Source of the DNA: Anaerolineae bacterium
Lineage (GTDB): Bacteria; Chloroflexota; Anaerolineae; Aggregatilineales; Phototrophicaceae
Length of the DNA stretch: 64,000 nt
Assembly (NCBI GenBank): GCA_020849765.1
Contig: JADLAY010000003.1
Span: 210,074 to 274,073, forward strand
Direction: 5' to 3'
Both the position numbers and the translations under genes were made by a program. A model generated the notes under the pieces. It was not told where the DNA came from. It saw only the letters and a list, made by a program, of their open reading frames with translations, and searched no databases. Below, piece after piece: positions 23,028-31,275 of this stretch (the first letter of the stretch is position 1; each line of letters starts with the position of its first letter).

Positions 23028-24485
23028 ATGAAAGCGCTGACGATTGAACGCACGGCCAAAATCCTGATCTTCGTGCTGCTGTTTGCGATGGCGACGCGCA
23101 TCCCACTCGACACTGACGTGTGGTGGCACATTCGCAGCGGCGAGTACACGCTGAACAATGGCATGATCTACAGCGACCCATTCTCATCGACGATGCAGGG
23201 GCAGCCCTGGGTCAACCACAGTTGGGGCTCGCAGATCATCCTCTACGTCACCTACAACCTGCTCGGCGACTTTGGTTTGGCGATGTTCACGGCCGTGCTG
23301 GCGACGGCGGGCATGTTCATCCTTTACCAGGCTTCGTACGGCAACGTCTACCTGCGCGCGTTCGTGCTCGTGCTTGGTGCGGCGACGGCGGCGGTCTTCT
23401 GGTCGCCCCGCCCGCAGATGTTTTCGTTCTTATTCAGCGCCGTCGTCTTCTTGCTGATTCACCTGTTCAAGCGCAAGAACAAAGATCTGTTATGGGCGCT
23501 GCCGCCTTTATTCGCCATCTGGGGCAACCTGCACGCCGGGTTCTCGATCGGCTTCATCTTCCTGATCATCACGATCGTCGGCGAAACCCTGGGCAACATC
23601 ACCAACCCCGGCGGCGCTGACGTCGTGCCCTGGCGCGGCGTGCGCAAGCTGGTGATCGTCACGCTGGTTTCGGTCGTGGCGCTGGTCATCAATCCGTATG
23701 GCCTGAATATGCTGGCCGTGCCGTTCCAGACGCTGGGGATCGGTGCCCTGCGCGACAACATCCAGGAGTGGATGTCGCCCAACTTCCACGAGGCCACGAC
23801 CTGGCCGTTCGTGCTGCTGCTGCTATCCCTGCTCGGCGCGGCGGGCGCCAGCGTGATGCGCCTCGACTGGTCGGAGTATCTGCTCTGCGCCGTCACTGCC
23901 TTCATGGCGTTGCTGGCCGGGCGCAACATCGCCATTTTCGCCATCGTCGCCACGCCAGTGCTGTCCTACCATCTCGACTCGATTCTGAAGGAGCGCGGCT
24001 GGGCCTTTGAGCCACTGCAGCGAGTCAGTTCGCGCATCGGGCTGATCAACGCGATCCTGCTCGGACTCGTCTGCCTGGGCGCGCTGATCAAGGTCGTCAG
24101 CGTGCTCGACGCCAATGCCGTCAACGAGGCCAAGAACGACGCTCTGCCGGTGCAGGCGGTCGATTACCTGCGCGAAAATCCGCCGGGCGTGCTCTTCAAC
24201 AGCTATAACTGGGGCGGCTACCTGACCTACGCGCTGCCGGAGACGCCTGTCTTCGTCGATGGGCGCACCGATCTGTATGGCGACGCGTTCCTGAAACGCT
24301 ACATCGACGCCGCCACCGGCCGCGATTGGCAGGATCTCTTCGGCGAGTACAACGTCGATACGGTGCTGGTCGAACCCGGCAGTGGATTGGCAAACGCACT
24401 GCGCGCAGACCCGGATTGGAGTGTCGAGTATGAAGACCAGCTCGCGGTCATCTTCGAGCAGGCGGCGGGGCAAAGCGCCGGATAG
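23028..24485 (+). CDS. Polytopic membrane protein, GT-C-like
   Basis: The protein has 485 residues and about ten membrane segments. The first outer loop holds PLDTDVWWHIRSGEYTLNNG, with a D-T-D motif at the catalytic-acid position of GT-C enzymes, then HSWGSQIILYVTYNLLGDFG. The C-terminal region has FNSYNWGGYLTYALPETPVF and VDGRTDLYGDAFL, a signature shared with unannotated membrane proteins from several bacterial phyla. AAAGGATAGGAACGG precedes the ATG and gives strong initiation; the 48-bp gap upstream is the only real break in the array. The C-terminus overlaps the next gene by 56 bp. Confidence 0.75.
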   Translation: MKALTIERTAKILIFVLLFAMATRIPLDTDVWWHIRSGEYTLNNGMIYSDPFSSTMQGQPWVNHSWGSQIILYVTYNLLGDFGLAMFTAVLATAGMFILYQASYGNVYLRAFVLVLGAATAAVFWSPRPQMFSFLFSAVVFLLIHLFKRKNKDLLWALPPLFAIWGNLHAGFSIGFIFLIITIVGETLGNITNPGGADVVPWRGVRKLVIVTLVSVVALVINPYGLNMLAVPFQTLGIGALRDNIQEWMSPNFHEATTWPFVLLLLSLLGAAGASVMRLDWSEYLLCAVTAFMALLAGRNIAIFAIVATPVLSYHLDSILKERGWAFEPLQRVSSRIGLINAILLGLVCLGALIKVVSVLDANAVNEAKNDALPVQAVDYLRENPPGVLFNSYNWGGYLTYALPETPVFVDGRTDLYGDAFLKRYIDAATGRDWQDLFGEYNVDTVLVEPGSGLANALRADPDWSVEYEDQLAVIFEQAAGQSAG

Positions 24486-25743
24486 AACAGCGCAAGGTGA
24501 ATGGGGTCGTCCGGGTCTGCTGGGCGACTTCCGCCTGCTGCTGATCCTGTTCGTCGGCTTCCGGCTGATGATGCTGATGGTCTACCAGCCGCTGCTGCTC
24601 GAAGGCATCGAGCGCGGCGTCAGCGCGGGCGGCGATTTCGGCACCTATTTCAACCTGGGCGCGTTGACCGGCCAGGGATTGCTGCCCTTTCGCGATTGGT
24701 GGAGTGAATTCCCGCCGATCCCGTCGTACCTGATCACCATCGTCTACCAGCTTGCGGGCGCGGAGCCGAATTACACGGCCTTTGCGTCGCTGCTGGGCAT
24801 TCTGATGCTGATCTGCGACGCGGGCATTCTGGCACTCGTCCGCCGCATCGGGACGCATCTGCACGGCAGCCAGACGGGCATGGCGCTGGCCTGGATCTAC
24901 GCGGTCATGCTGGCGCCCGCCGTGCTCATCTGGTGGAATTTCGAGCCGTTAGTCGCCTTCTTCTTGCTGCTGAGCCTCACCTGGCTGATCGAGAAGCAGG
25001 ACGTGCGCTCGGCGGTCGCCGCCGCCATAGGCGCGCTGGTTAAGTTCACACCGGCGCTCTTGATCGGCGCTGCCTGGCGCTTCCGTCAAAGGGCCGACGC
25101 GCTGCGCTTCAGCGCCATCGTCGTCGCCGGATTCGGGCTCGTCTATGGCCTGCTGCTGGCGCAAAACGCGCAGATGACGCTGCCGTCGCTGACGGCACAG
25201 TTCGGCAAAGCGTCGTACGGCACCGTCTGGGCGCTGATCGACGGCAACTACCGCACGGGCAACTTCGGCCCAATTGTGGACAGACTCGATCCGGCCAAAG
25301 CGGGCGAACTCCAGGGCAGCCCGTCGGTCATCCCCGGCTGGCTGCGGCTGGCCGCTGCGGGCGCGGTGGGGCTGTTCGTCTACGCGCGGACGCGCCGCTT
25401 CGATTCGCGCGGGCTGGTCGCTTTCGTCGCCATCACGCTGCTGATCTTCTTCTTGCAGGCGCAGGGCTGGAGCACACAGTGGCAGGCCCAGATCATCCCG
25501 CTGATGCTGCTGGCGCTGCCGACGCGCAACGTCATCCTGGGGCTCGTTATGCTGAGTCTGGCCTCGTTTGCGGAATATCCGTTCCTGTTCATCCGCACAG
25601 CGGAGACCGGCGGCGTGCTGACCGGCGCGCTGCAAATGCCGTTCGCCATGCTGGTGCTCGTACGCACGGGCATTCTGATCGCCTTCTGCCTGGCGCTCTA
25701 CCAGAAGCTACGCCAGGAGCCCACGCCGGAGCTTGATACATGA
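24430..25743 (+). CDS. Polytopic membrane protein, possible GT87-like mannosyltransferase
   Basis: This 437-residue protein starts at the ATG at 24430, eight bases after GGAG. An earlier start at 24382 lies deeper in the preceding gene. The N-terminal 25 residues are Ser/Arg/Lys-rich, and about ten membrane segments follow. The loop GGDFGTYFNLGALTGQGLLP and PFRDWWSEFPPIPSYL resembles the lipid-phosphomannose-using GT87 group, and AAAIGALVKFTPALL matches the conserved Lys-containing helix end. It overlaps the previous gene by 56 bp and the next by an ATGA. The family assignment is tentative. Confidence 0.72.
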   Translation: MKTSSRSSSSRRRGKAPDRTAQGEWGRPGLLGDFRLLLILFVGFRLMMLMVYQPLLLEGIERGVSAGGDFGTYFNLGALTGQGLLPFRDWWSEFPPIPSYLITIVYQLAGAEPNYTAFASLLGILMLICDAGILALVRRIGTHLHGSQTGMALAWIYAVMLAPAVLIWWNFEPLVAFFLLLSLTWLIEKQDVRSAVAAAIGALVKFTPALLIGAAWRFRQRADALRFSAIVVAGFGLVYGLLLAQNAQMTLPSLTAQFGKASYGTVWALIDGNYRTGNFGPIVDRLDPAKAGELQGSPSVIPGWLRLAAAGAVGLFVYARTRRFDSRGLVAFVAITLLIFFLQAQGWSTQWQAQIIPLMLLALPTRNVILGLVMLSLASFAEYPFLFIRTAETGGVLTGALQMPFAMLVLVRTGILIAFCLALYQKLRQEPTPELDT

Positions 25744-27311
25744 AACGGCTGCCGGTTCCGCTACGCTTCATCGTCGTCGCGCTGATCGCCGCCTTCGTGA
25801 TCGTACGCGCGATTCCAGCGCCCACCTATACCGACGCCTACTATCACTACAACGCGGCGACCCGGCTGGTGAGCGGCCAGGGCCTGACCGACGCCTACCT
25901 GTGGAACTACATCGGCGCACCGTCCAGCCTGCCCGCACCGTCGCATCTCTACTGGATGCCGCTCACGTCGATCACAGCAGCGGTCGGCATGGGACTGCTC
26001 AACGCGCCCGGCGACCCTCGCGCCGCGCAGATCCTGTTCATCCCGATGCTGGCGACCGTCGCCTGCGTCGGCTTCTGGCTCGGTGCGCGCCTGGGCGGCA
26101 GCAAAACTCACGGCTGGTACGCCGGGCTGCTGACGATTTTGAGCGGTCTGTTCGCCGGGTTCTGGGGTGCGATCGACACGTTCACGCCCTATGCATTCGC
26201 CGGATCGGTTGGCCTGGTCGCGCTCGGCCTGGGCGTCGAACGGCGTAGGGCGGGCTGGTGGGTGCTGGCGGGCGTTTGTGCCGCGCTGGCGCATCTGACC
26301 CGCGCCGACGGCATCCTGCTCTTGATCGTCGGCTTTCTCGTCCTGCTCTGGCCATGGGACAGGCTCTCGCTGAGCAAGCGTTTGATTACGATGGCAATCA
26401 TGACCGCCGCCTATCTGATCGTGATGGCACCCTGGTTCATCCGCAATCTGAATCTGGTCGGCAGCCCCCTACCGGTCGGCGGCGCGCAGGCGATCTGGTT
26501 TCGCACCTACGACGAGATCTTCAGCTTTCCGCCGGTCTCCAGCCCACAGACCCTGTTCGCCGACGGCATCGGCGTGTTCTTGCAGTCGCGCTGGCTGGCG
26601 CTGACGCAGAACCTGGGCACCTTCGTCGTCGTCGAAGGCTGGGTCATTCTGACGCCCTTCATGCTGGTCGGCCTGTGGCAGCGGCGCCAGGTGCTGCTCG
26701 TGCGCCCGTTCTGGCTCTACGCGCTCGGCCTGCACCTGGCGATGACGTTCGTCTTCCCATTTCCCGGTTATCGCGGCGGATTGTTCCACTCGGCGGCGGC
26801 GCTGGTGCCCTGGTGGGCGGCGCTCGGCATCGTCGGGCTGCACGGCGCGATTGATTGGGCCGCGCGCAAACGTCGGCGCTGGAATGCGAAGACGGCCAGG
26901 CCGGTCTTCTCCGCCGGTGTGCTCATGCTCGCCCTGGCGCTGACCGTGTTCGGCATCCTGCGCCAGCAGGCCAAACCCGGCGATGCGGCGCAATTGATGG
27001 CCGAGCTTGCCTCCAAACTGCCGCAGGACGCTCGTCTGATGGTCAACGACCCGGCGGCCATCTATTACTACACCGGGCGCAGCAGTGTCGTGCTGCCTAA
27101 CGAGGCACCGGAAGTGATCCAGGAAATCGCGACGCGCTACGACATCGACTATCTGCTGATCCAATTCCAGACGCTGGCCGATGGCTCGCGCCTGGCCGCC
27201 ATCCCGGAGCCGCTCACCCCGATGCTCGACACGCCCCCGGCCTTCCTGACCCCTGTTCCGCTTGATTATGCTGACGCGAGGTTATATGCGATCGACCACC
27301 CTGCTCCGTAG
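25740..27311 (+). CDS. Polytopic membrane glycosyltransferase, GT39/ArnT-like
   Basis: This 523-residue protein has an N-terminal membrane helix followed by APTYTDAYYHYNAATRLVSG. This is the D-x-x-Y-Y-H-Y pattern of GT-C transferases that use polyprenyl-phosphate sugars. About ten membrane segments follow, with HLTRADGILLLIVGFLVLLW in the middle. The C-terminal soluble domain has DARLMVNDPAAIYYYTGR and the ending YDIDYLLIQF, shared by many Chloroflexota homologues. It is coupled to the upstream gene by ATGA and overlaps the next by 26 bp. It probably glycosylates an envelope molecule outside the membrane. Confidence 0.8.
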   Translation: MKRLPVPLRFIVVALIAAFVIVRAIPAPTYTDAYYHYNAATRLVSGQGLTDAYLWNYIGAPSSLPAPSHLYWMPLTSITAAVGMGLLNAPGDPRAAQILFIPMLATVACVGFWLGARLGGSKTHGWYAGLLTILSGLFAGFWGAIDTFTPYAFAGSVGLVALGLGVERRRAGWWVLAGVCAALAHLTRADGILLLIVGFLVLLWPWDRLSLSKRLITMAIMTAAYLIVMAPWFIRNLNLVGSPLPVGGAQAIWFRTYDEIFSFPPVSSPQTLFADGIGVFLQSRWLALTQNLGTFVVVEGWVILTPFMLVGLWQRRQVLLVRPFWLYALGLHLAMTFVFPFPGYRGGLFHSAAALVPWWAALGIVGLHGAIDWAARKRRRWNAKTARPVFSAGVLMLALALTVFGILRQQAKPGDAAQLMAELASKLPQDARLMVNDPAAIYYYTGRSSVVLPNEAPEVIQEIATRYDIDYLLIQFQTLADGSRLAAIPEPLTPMLDTPPAFLTPVPLDYADARLYAIDHPAP

Positions 27312-28848
27312 AGGCGACCTCGCGATCGGGCTGGTCGCCGCCGGGCTGGCGCTGCTCTATATCTGGGCGGCGGGCGGTGGCTTCCCGCTCGATGACAGTT
27401 GGATTCACCAGACCTATGGCCGCAATCTGGCGCAGTATGGCGAGTGGGCCTTCACAACGGGCACACCGAGCACCGCCTCGACTTCCCCGCTCTACACGGT
27501 GATGCTCGCCATCGGCTATCGGCTCGGCGTCGCGACCGGCTTGTGGACGCACGGCCTGGGCATCCTCTGCCTGATCGTGACCGGGATCATTGGCTCACGG
27601 ATGGCGACGCGCCTGCTGCCCGATCAGCGCAACATCGGCCTCTACACCGGGCTGGCGCTGGTGGCGGAGTGGCATTTGATCTGGGCGGCGGATGCGGGCA
27701 TGGAGACGATGGTCTTCAGCATGTTGACGCTGGTCTTGATCGGGTGGACGTGGCGCGAGCTCGATCCGCCGCAGGACGGGCGGCGCTCGTTCATCGTGCG
27801 CGGCGCGGTCTTCGGCGTCATGGCCGGGTTGGCGACGCTGGCGCGCCCGGAAGGCGCGATGCTCGCGGGTATGATCGGCCTGGCCCTGTTGATTGCGCGC
27901 CCGCACATGACCTGGGCCAACGTCATCACATGGGGTGCGGCCGCGGTCGTCGCTTTTGGCGTCGTGCTTGCGCCCTATGTGAGCTTCAATCTGCAACTGA
28001 TGGGCGGTCTGCTGCCGAACACCGCCGCCTCCAAGCGCGCCGATCTGGTTTTGCTGTTCGACGTCCCCTACCTCGCGCGCGTCGTCAATATGATCCTGCC
28101 GCTGACCGCGAGCGGTCTCCTGCTTCTGATCCCCGGCGTCGCCGTCTTCGTGGCGGAGCAATGGCGCCGTCTGCGCACGGATCGAAAATTCCTGCTCTAT
28201 GGGCTGCCACTGGCCTGGAGCATCGGGCTGGTCTTGCTCTACTCTGCGTATTTGCCGGCCTATTTCCAGCATGGCCGCTACGTCATCCCCGCGGTTCCGG
28301 CGTTTGTCGTCACCGGCGTGACGGGCACAGCGATGCTGGTGCATCAGGTGCGGCGCTCACGCGTGGGCCGCGTGCTGTCGCGCGCGCTCGTGCTGGCGAC
28401 GGTCGCCGTCTTCGCGGTCATGGCACTGGGACTGGGCTTATCCGCGTACCAGAAGGACGTGTCGATCATCGACAACGAGATGGTGCGCGCGGCACATTGG
28501 ATCGCGGACAATCTGCCGGAAAATGAGCTGCTCGCCATCCACGACATCGGTGCCGTCGGCTTCTACGCGCCACGCCCGATCATCGATTTGGCTGGGTTGG
28601 TCAGCCCGGAACTGCTGCCGATCATCCCGATTGAGCTGCACGGCGAGGCGACCTGGAGTTTGCTGCGCGAGCGCGACGCCCGCTACGTGATGGGCTTCGC
28701 CGATCAACTGCCCGCAGCGAATCCGGACGATTTGCGCCTGTGCCCGATCTTCCGCTCACGCGGCATGGATGCGGAAGTCAGCGACACCTACAACATGAGC
28801 ATTTATCGGATTGTCTGGGATGAAGTGTGCCCGACGCGCCAGGGTTAG
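27286..28848 (+). CDS. Polytopic membrane glycosyltransferase, GT-C-like
   Basis: This 520-residue protein starts at the ATG at 27286, five bases after GAGG. Earlier starts are possible but overlap more. The first outer loop has GGFPLDDSWIHQTYGRNL with the D-D catalytic pair. About ten membrane segments follow, including LATLARPEGAMLAGMIGLAL. The C-terminal region ELLAIHDIGAVGFYAPRP is conserved among Chloroflexota proteins of this type. It ends the seven-gene array, and its stop overlaps the convergent yihY-type gene by four bases. Confidence 0.78.
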   Translation: MRSTTLLRRGDLAIGLVAAGLALLYIWAAGGGFPLDDSWIHQTYGRNLAQYGEWAFTTGTPSTASTSPLYTVMLAIGYRLGVATGLWTHGLGILCLIVTGIIGSRMATRLLPDQRNIGLYTGLALVAEWHLIWAADAGMETMVFSMLTLVLIGWTWRELDPPQDGRRSFIVRGAVFGVMAGLATLARPEGAMLAGMIGLALLIARPHMTWANVITWGAAAVVAFGVVLAPYVSFNLQLMGGLLPNTAASKRADLVLLFDVPYLARVVNMILPLTASGLLLLIPGVAVFVAEQWRRLRTDRKFLLYGLPLAWSIGLVLLYSAYLPAYFQHGRYVIPAVPAFVVTGVTGTAMLVHQVRRSRVGRVLSRALVLATVAVFAVMALGLGLSAYQKDVSIIDNEMVRAAHWIADNLPENELLAIHDIGAVGFYAPRPIIDLAGLVSPELLPIIPIELHGEATWSLLRERDARYVMGFADQLPAANPDDLRLCPIFRSRGMDAEVSDTYNMSIYRIVWDEVCPTRQG

Positions 28849-29753
28849 GCGTCGTCGTCGTCCTCGTCTTCGCTCAGTTCGAGCCAGTCGTTGAGGCGCG
28901 CGCATAACTCGGCGCTGAATAAGAAGATGGCGGCGACGAGATAGGCCCAGAACAGGAGCACGATCACCGTCGCCAGGCTGCTGTAGACGAACTGGTAGTT
29001 CGCCACGTTGTTCAAGTACCAGCCAAAACTCGATTTCGCCAGTTCCCAGCCGACCGCCCCGACGATTGCGGCAGGCCAGACCGCATCCCATTTGACGGCG
29101 CGGGCGGGCACGTAGCGAAACAGCAGGGCGAAGATAACCATGTCGAGCGCAAACGGCAGGAAATAGGCGCCAATGGTCAGCCAGATCGAAGGCCGTTCGA
29201 GCAGCAGCGCATTGAGCAGACGCTGTGCGGCGGAAGTGACGAACGACGCGCCAACCAGCACGACCAGGATCAGCGTCATGACGACCGCGATCAGGCGCTG
29301 GCGCCAGATGCTGCGACTTTCCGGCACGCGAAAGATGTGATCGAGCGAAGTCGTGATGTTGGTGAACAGGCCGAGACCCGACCAGGACAGGCCGACGATC
29401 GCGATCAGGCCGAACGACTGGCTCTGATCCAGCGCCGCTGTGAGATTCGTCTCGACCAGATCGAAGACCTGATTGGCCGACGTCGGCAGGAAGTTGCTCA
29501 GCCCAAGCTGGATCTGCTGCTGCGCGACGACAGGGCCAAGAATGCGGCTGATGACGACCGCCAACAGCAATGACAGCGGAAAAATCGAAAAGATCGCATA
29601 GTAGGCAAGCGCAGCTGCCTGGCGCGTGCCATAGCGCATGAAACCCTGGATCACCCCGCGCAGGTAGAGCGGCAGCGACCGGGTTTTGTCAGGTTGTTTG
29701 GCCCACCACCGAACCAATGATGTGCTCAACGGATCGGGAACACGCACCATCAC
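28845..29753 (-). CDS. YihY/BrkB family inner-membrane protein
   Basis: This 302-residue protein has six membrane segments and matches YihY/BrkB, once misnamed RNase BN. Recognisable parts are GFMRYGTRQAAALAYYAIFS, LGLFTNITTSLDHIFRVPES and the final LFWAYLVAAIFLFSAEL. The C-terminus is acidic (SEDEDDDDA). The family is thought to transport or flip an unknown substrate. Its site next to the GT-C array would suit a lipid or glycan carrier, but the opposite strand means no shared transcript. Length is normal. Confidence 0.92.
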   Translation of the reverse strand: MMVRVPDPLSTSLVRWWAKQPDKTRSLPLYLRGVIQGFMRYGTRQAAALAYYAIFSIFPLSLLLAVVISRILGPVVAQQQIQLGLSNFLPTSANQVFDLVETNLTAALDQSQSFGLIAIVGLSWSGLGLFTNITTSLDHIFRVPESRSIWRQRLIAVVMTLILVVLVGASFVTSAAQRLLNALLLERPSIWLTIGAYFLPFALDMVIFALLFRYVPARAVKWDAVWPAAIVGAVGWELAKSSFGWYLNNVANYQFVYSSLATVIVLLFWAYLVAAIFLFSAELCARLNDWLELSEDEDDDDA

Positions 29754-29829
29754 TGAGCGACCTTGTCTTTTCCATCAGCATAGCAGAGAGTCCTGCATTT
29801 CCAACGCCAAGATTCGTGTTACGATGCAC

Positions 29830-29850
29830 TGTGACGAGGGAAAACCTCGT
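29830..29850 (+). promoter_or_regulatory. TGTGACGA motif and short hairpin before the small membrane protein
   Basis: TGTGACGA (29830-29837) is followed by a 6-bp hairpin ACGAGG-gaaaa-CCTCGT (29834-29850). The same octamer occurs upstream of the GntR gene (30324-30331) and of korA (31253-31260). A TACGAT (29820-29825) just before it could serve as a -10. Confidence 0.35.
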
Positions 29851-29886
29851 TTACGCGCGGATCATCGAGAGTGGAGTGCGTCCTGT

Positions 29887-30303
29887 ATGAATATCAATTT
29901 CGATGCCATCCTCAATCTGCTGAGTCTGTCGCCGTCAGGAGCGGTCGTGGGTTCGGCAGCAATCTGGAGCATCTTTCAGTATCTGATCTTCATTCTGGCC
30001 TTCCTGGCCTTGATCCTGATGCCGAACAAGAACCTGCCCTCGACGCTTCTGATCGCGTTCGTTCTGATGGCGGTCATCGTCGCCAAGCTGGCCGTGGCCG
30101 GGGCGGCCATTTCGCCATTCTTCCAGGCGCGCGCGCTCGGCATTTTGTTCTTGAATGCCACTACATCGCTGTTTCCTTTCCTCGTCGCGGGTATGACGCG
30201 CACCCGCAAGCGCAGCAACCCGGTCGTCCCCATCGGGATTTTCATGGGCATCATCGGCGGCGTTTACACCTTCGCCTACTGGTACTTCGTCCAGCAGTTC
30301 TGA
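29887..30303 (+). CDS. Small four-helix membrane protein of unknown function
   Basis: The protein has 138 residues and four predicted membrane segments (about 20-45, 50-75, 85-105 and 115-133). A GGAG site precedes the ATG at 29887. The second loop is short and Pro/Asn-containing (LMPNKNLPSTLL), and the third is basic (TRTRKRSNPVVP), indicating a cytoplasmic loop by the positive-inside rule. I recognise no family. It lies upstream of the GntR-type regulator and KorAB, with the shared TGTGACGA element in front, so it might belong to the same control circuit. Confidence 0.7.
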   Translation: MNINFDAILNLLSLSPSGAVVGSAAIWSIFQYLIFILAFLALILMPNKNLPSTLLIAFVLMAVIVAKLAVAGAAISPFFQARALGILFLNATTSLFPFLVAGMTRTRKRSNPVVPIGIFMGIIGGVYTFAYWYFVQQF

Positions 30304-30312
30304 GGCGCGCAG

Positions 30313-30334
30313 GATTCGTAAGATGTGACGAATC
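30313..30334. repeat. Inverted repeat upstream of the GntR-type gene
   Basis: GATTCGT (30313-30319) and ACGAATC (30328-30334) form a 7-bp inverted repeat with an 8-base spacer that contains the start of the TGTGACGA element. A second repeat, CTGAT (30396-30400) and ATCAG (30412-30416), abuts the gene start. Either could be an autoregulatory operator. The first could instead be a weak terminator of the gene before. Confidence 0.4.
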
Positions 30335-30416
30335 TCAGGCAGGATGCCGTTTCTATATCGACAAAAAAAAGACCGAATGCTATACTTCCATTCAACTGAT
30401 TATTCAGATTGATCAG

Positions 30417-31151
30417 ATGAATAGTTGCACTTCTATGGCTCGACTTCCCTTAGACTCCGACCTCCTCGACTTCATCGTCAAAAAGGGATTCCAACCCGGC
30501 GACCGTCTCCCGACCATCACCGAATTGCAGGATCCAGCGCAGCTCGGCATCAGCATCAGTAAGGTGCGCGAACAGCTTGAGGTCGCGCGTGCGCTCGGCG
30601 TCGTCGAGGTGCGTTCGAAGACGGGCATGAAGCTGCGCGAGTACGCGTTCACGCCTGCGATTCGCCTGAGTTTGTTCTACGCCCTGTCGATTCAACCCGA
30701 ACTGTTCGAAGCCTTCAGCGCGCTGCGCAATCACGTCGAAATCGCCTTCTGGCACGAAGCCTGCGCCCTCCTGACCGAGGAAGACAAGGGGTCGATGCGC
30801 GAATGCATTCGGGCAGCGCGTGAAAAGCTCAGCCCTCATAACGGACACATCCACATCCCGTATGAAGAGCATCGCGCTTTTCACCTGGGGATGTTTAAAC
30901 ATCTTGAGAATCCCTTCGTGGGCGGCATCCTGGAAGCGTACTGGGATGCCTACGAGGCCGTCGAGGTCAGCCGCTATGCCGACTATGCCTACCACACGAA
31001 GGTGTGGGACTACCACGAGCACATCCTGGATGCGATTTGCGATGGCGACTTCGAGCGTGCCCAGGAGTTGTTCATCGAGCATATCGATCTCCGGCAGCAC
31101 ACGCATTCGGCGATGCCGGTAGATAGCCCGTCCGTGGCTGAGTTGAAATGA
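30417..31151 (+). CDS. GntR family transcriptional regulator, FadR type (FCD domain)
   Basis: The regulator has 244 residues from the ATG at 30417, or 238 from the one at 30435. The N-terminal winged helix has GFQPGDRLPTITELQDP and ISISKVREQLEVARALGVVE, the usual GntR helix-turn-helix. The C-terminal all-helical FCD domain has EEHRAFHLGMFKHLENPFV and DYHEHILDAICDGDFERAQE, with the Asp/His residues that bind metal or ligand. FadR-type regulators respond to small carboxylic acids. It stands directly upstream of korA-korB on the same strand and probably controls them and itself. The ligand may be a 2-oxoacid or related metabolite; this is inferred from position. Confidence 0.88.
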   Translation: MNSCTSMARLPLDSDLLDFIVKKGFQPGDRLPTITELQDPAQLGISISKVREQLEVARALGVVEVRSKTGMKLREYAFTPAIRLSLFYALSIQPELFEAFSALRNHVEIAFWHEACALLTEEDKGSMRECIRAAREKLSPHNGHIHIPYEEHRAFHLGMFKHLENPFVGGILEAYWDAYEAVEVSRYADYAYHTKVWDYHEHILDAICDGDFERAQELFIEHIDLRQHTHSAMPVDSPSVAELK

Positions 31152-31226
31152 ACTTTAAGTAAGAAAGAGAAGGAGTTTTTATCGGGGCAACCCAGGGTTC
31201 CCACATTTTTCTACCTTTAAGGACGC

Positions 31227-31255
31227 CTGACAAATATATGCCGGGCTTGTAATGT
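31227..31255 (+). promoter_or_regulatory. Candidate sigma70-type promoter of korAB
   Basis: CTGACA (31227-31232) and TAATGT (31250-31255) are separated by exactly 17 bases, close to TTGACA and TATAAT. The TGTGACGA element (31253-31260) overlaps the end of the -10, so a protein bound there would block transcription. The ATG of korA follows at 31276. Confidence 0.5.
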
Positions 31256-31275
31256 GACGACCAGGAGCTTAGTGC

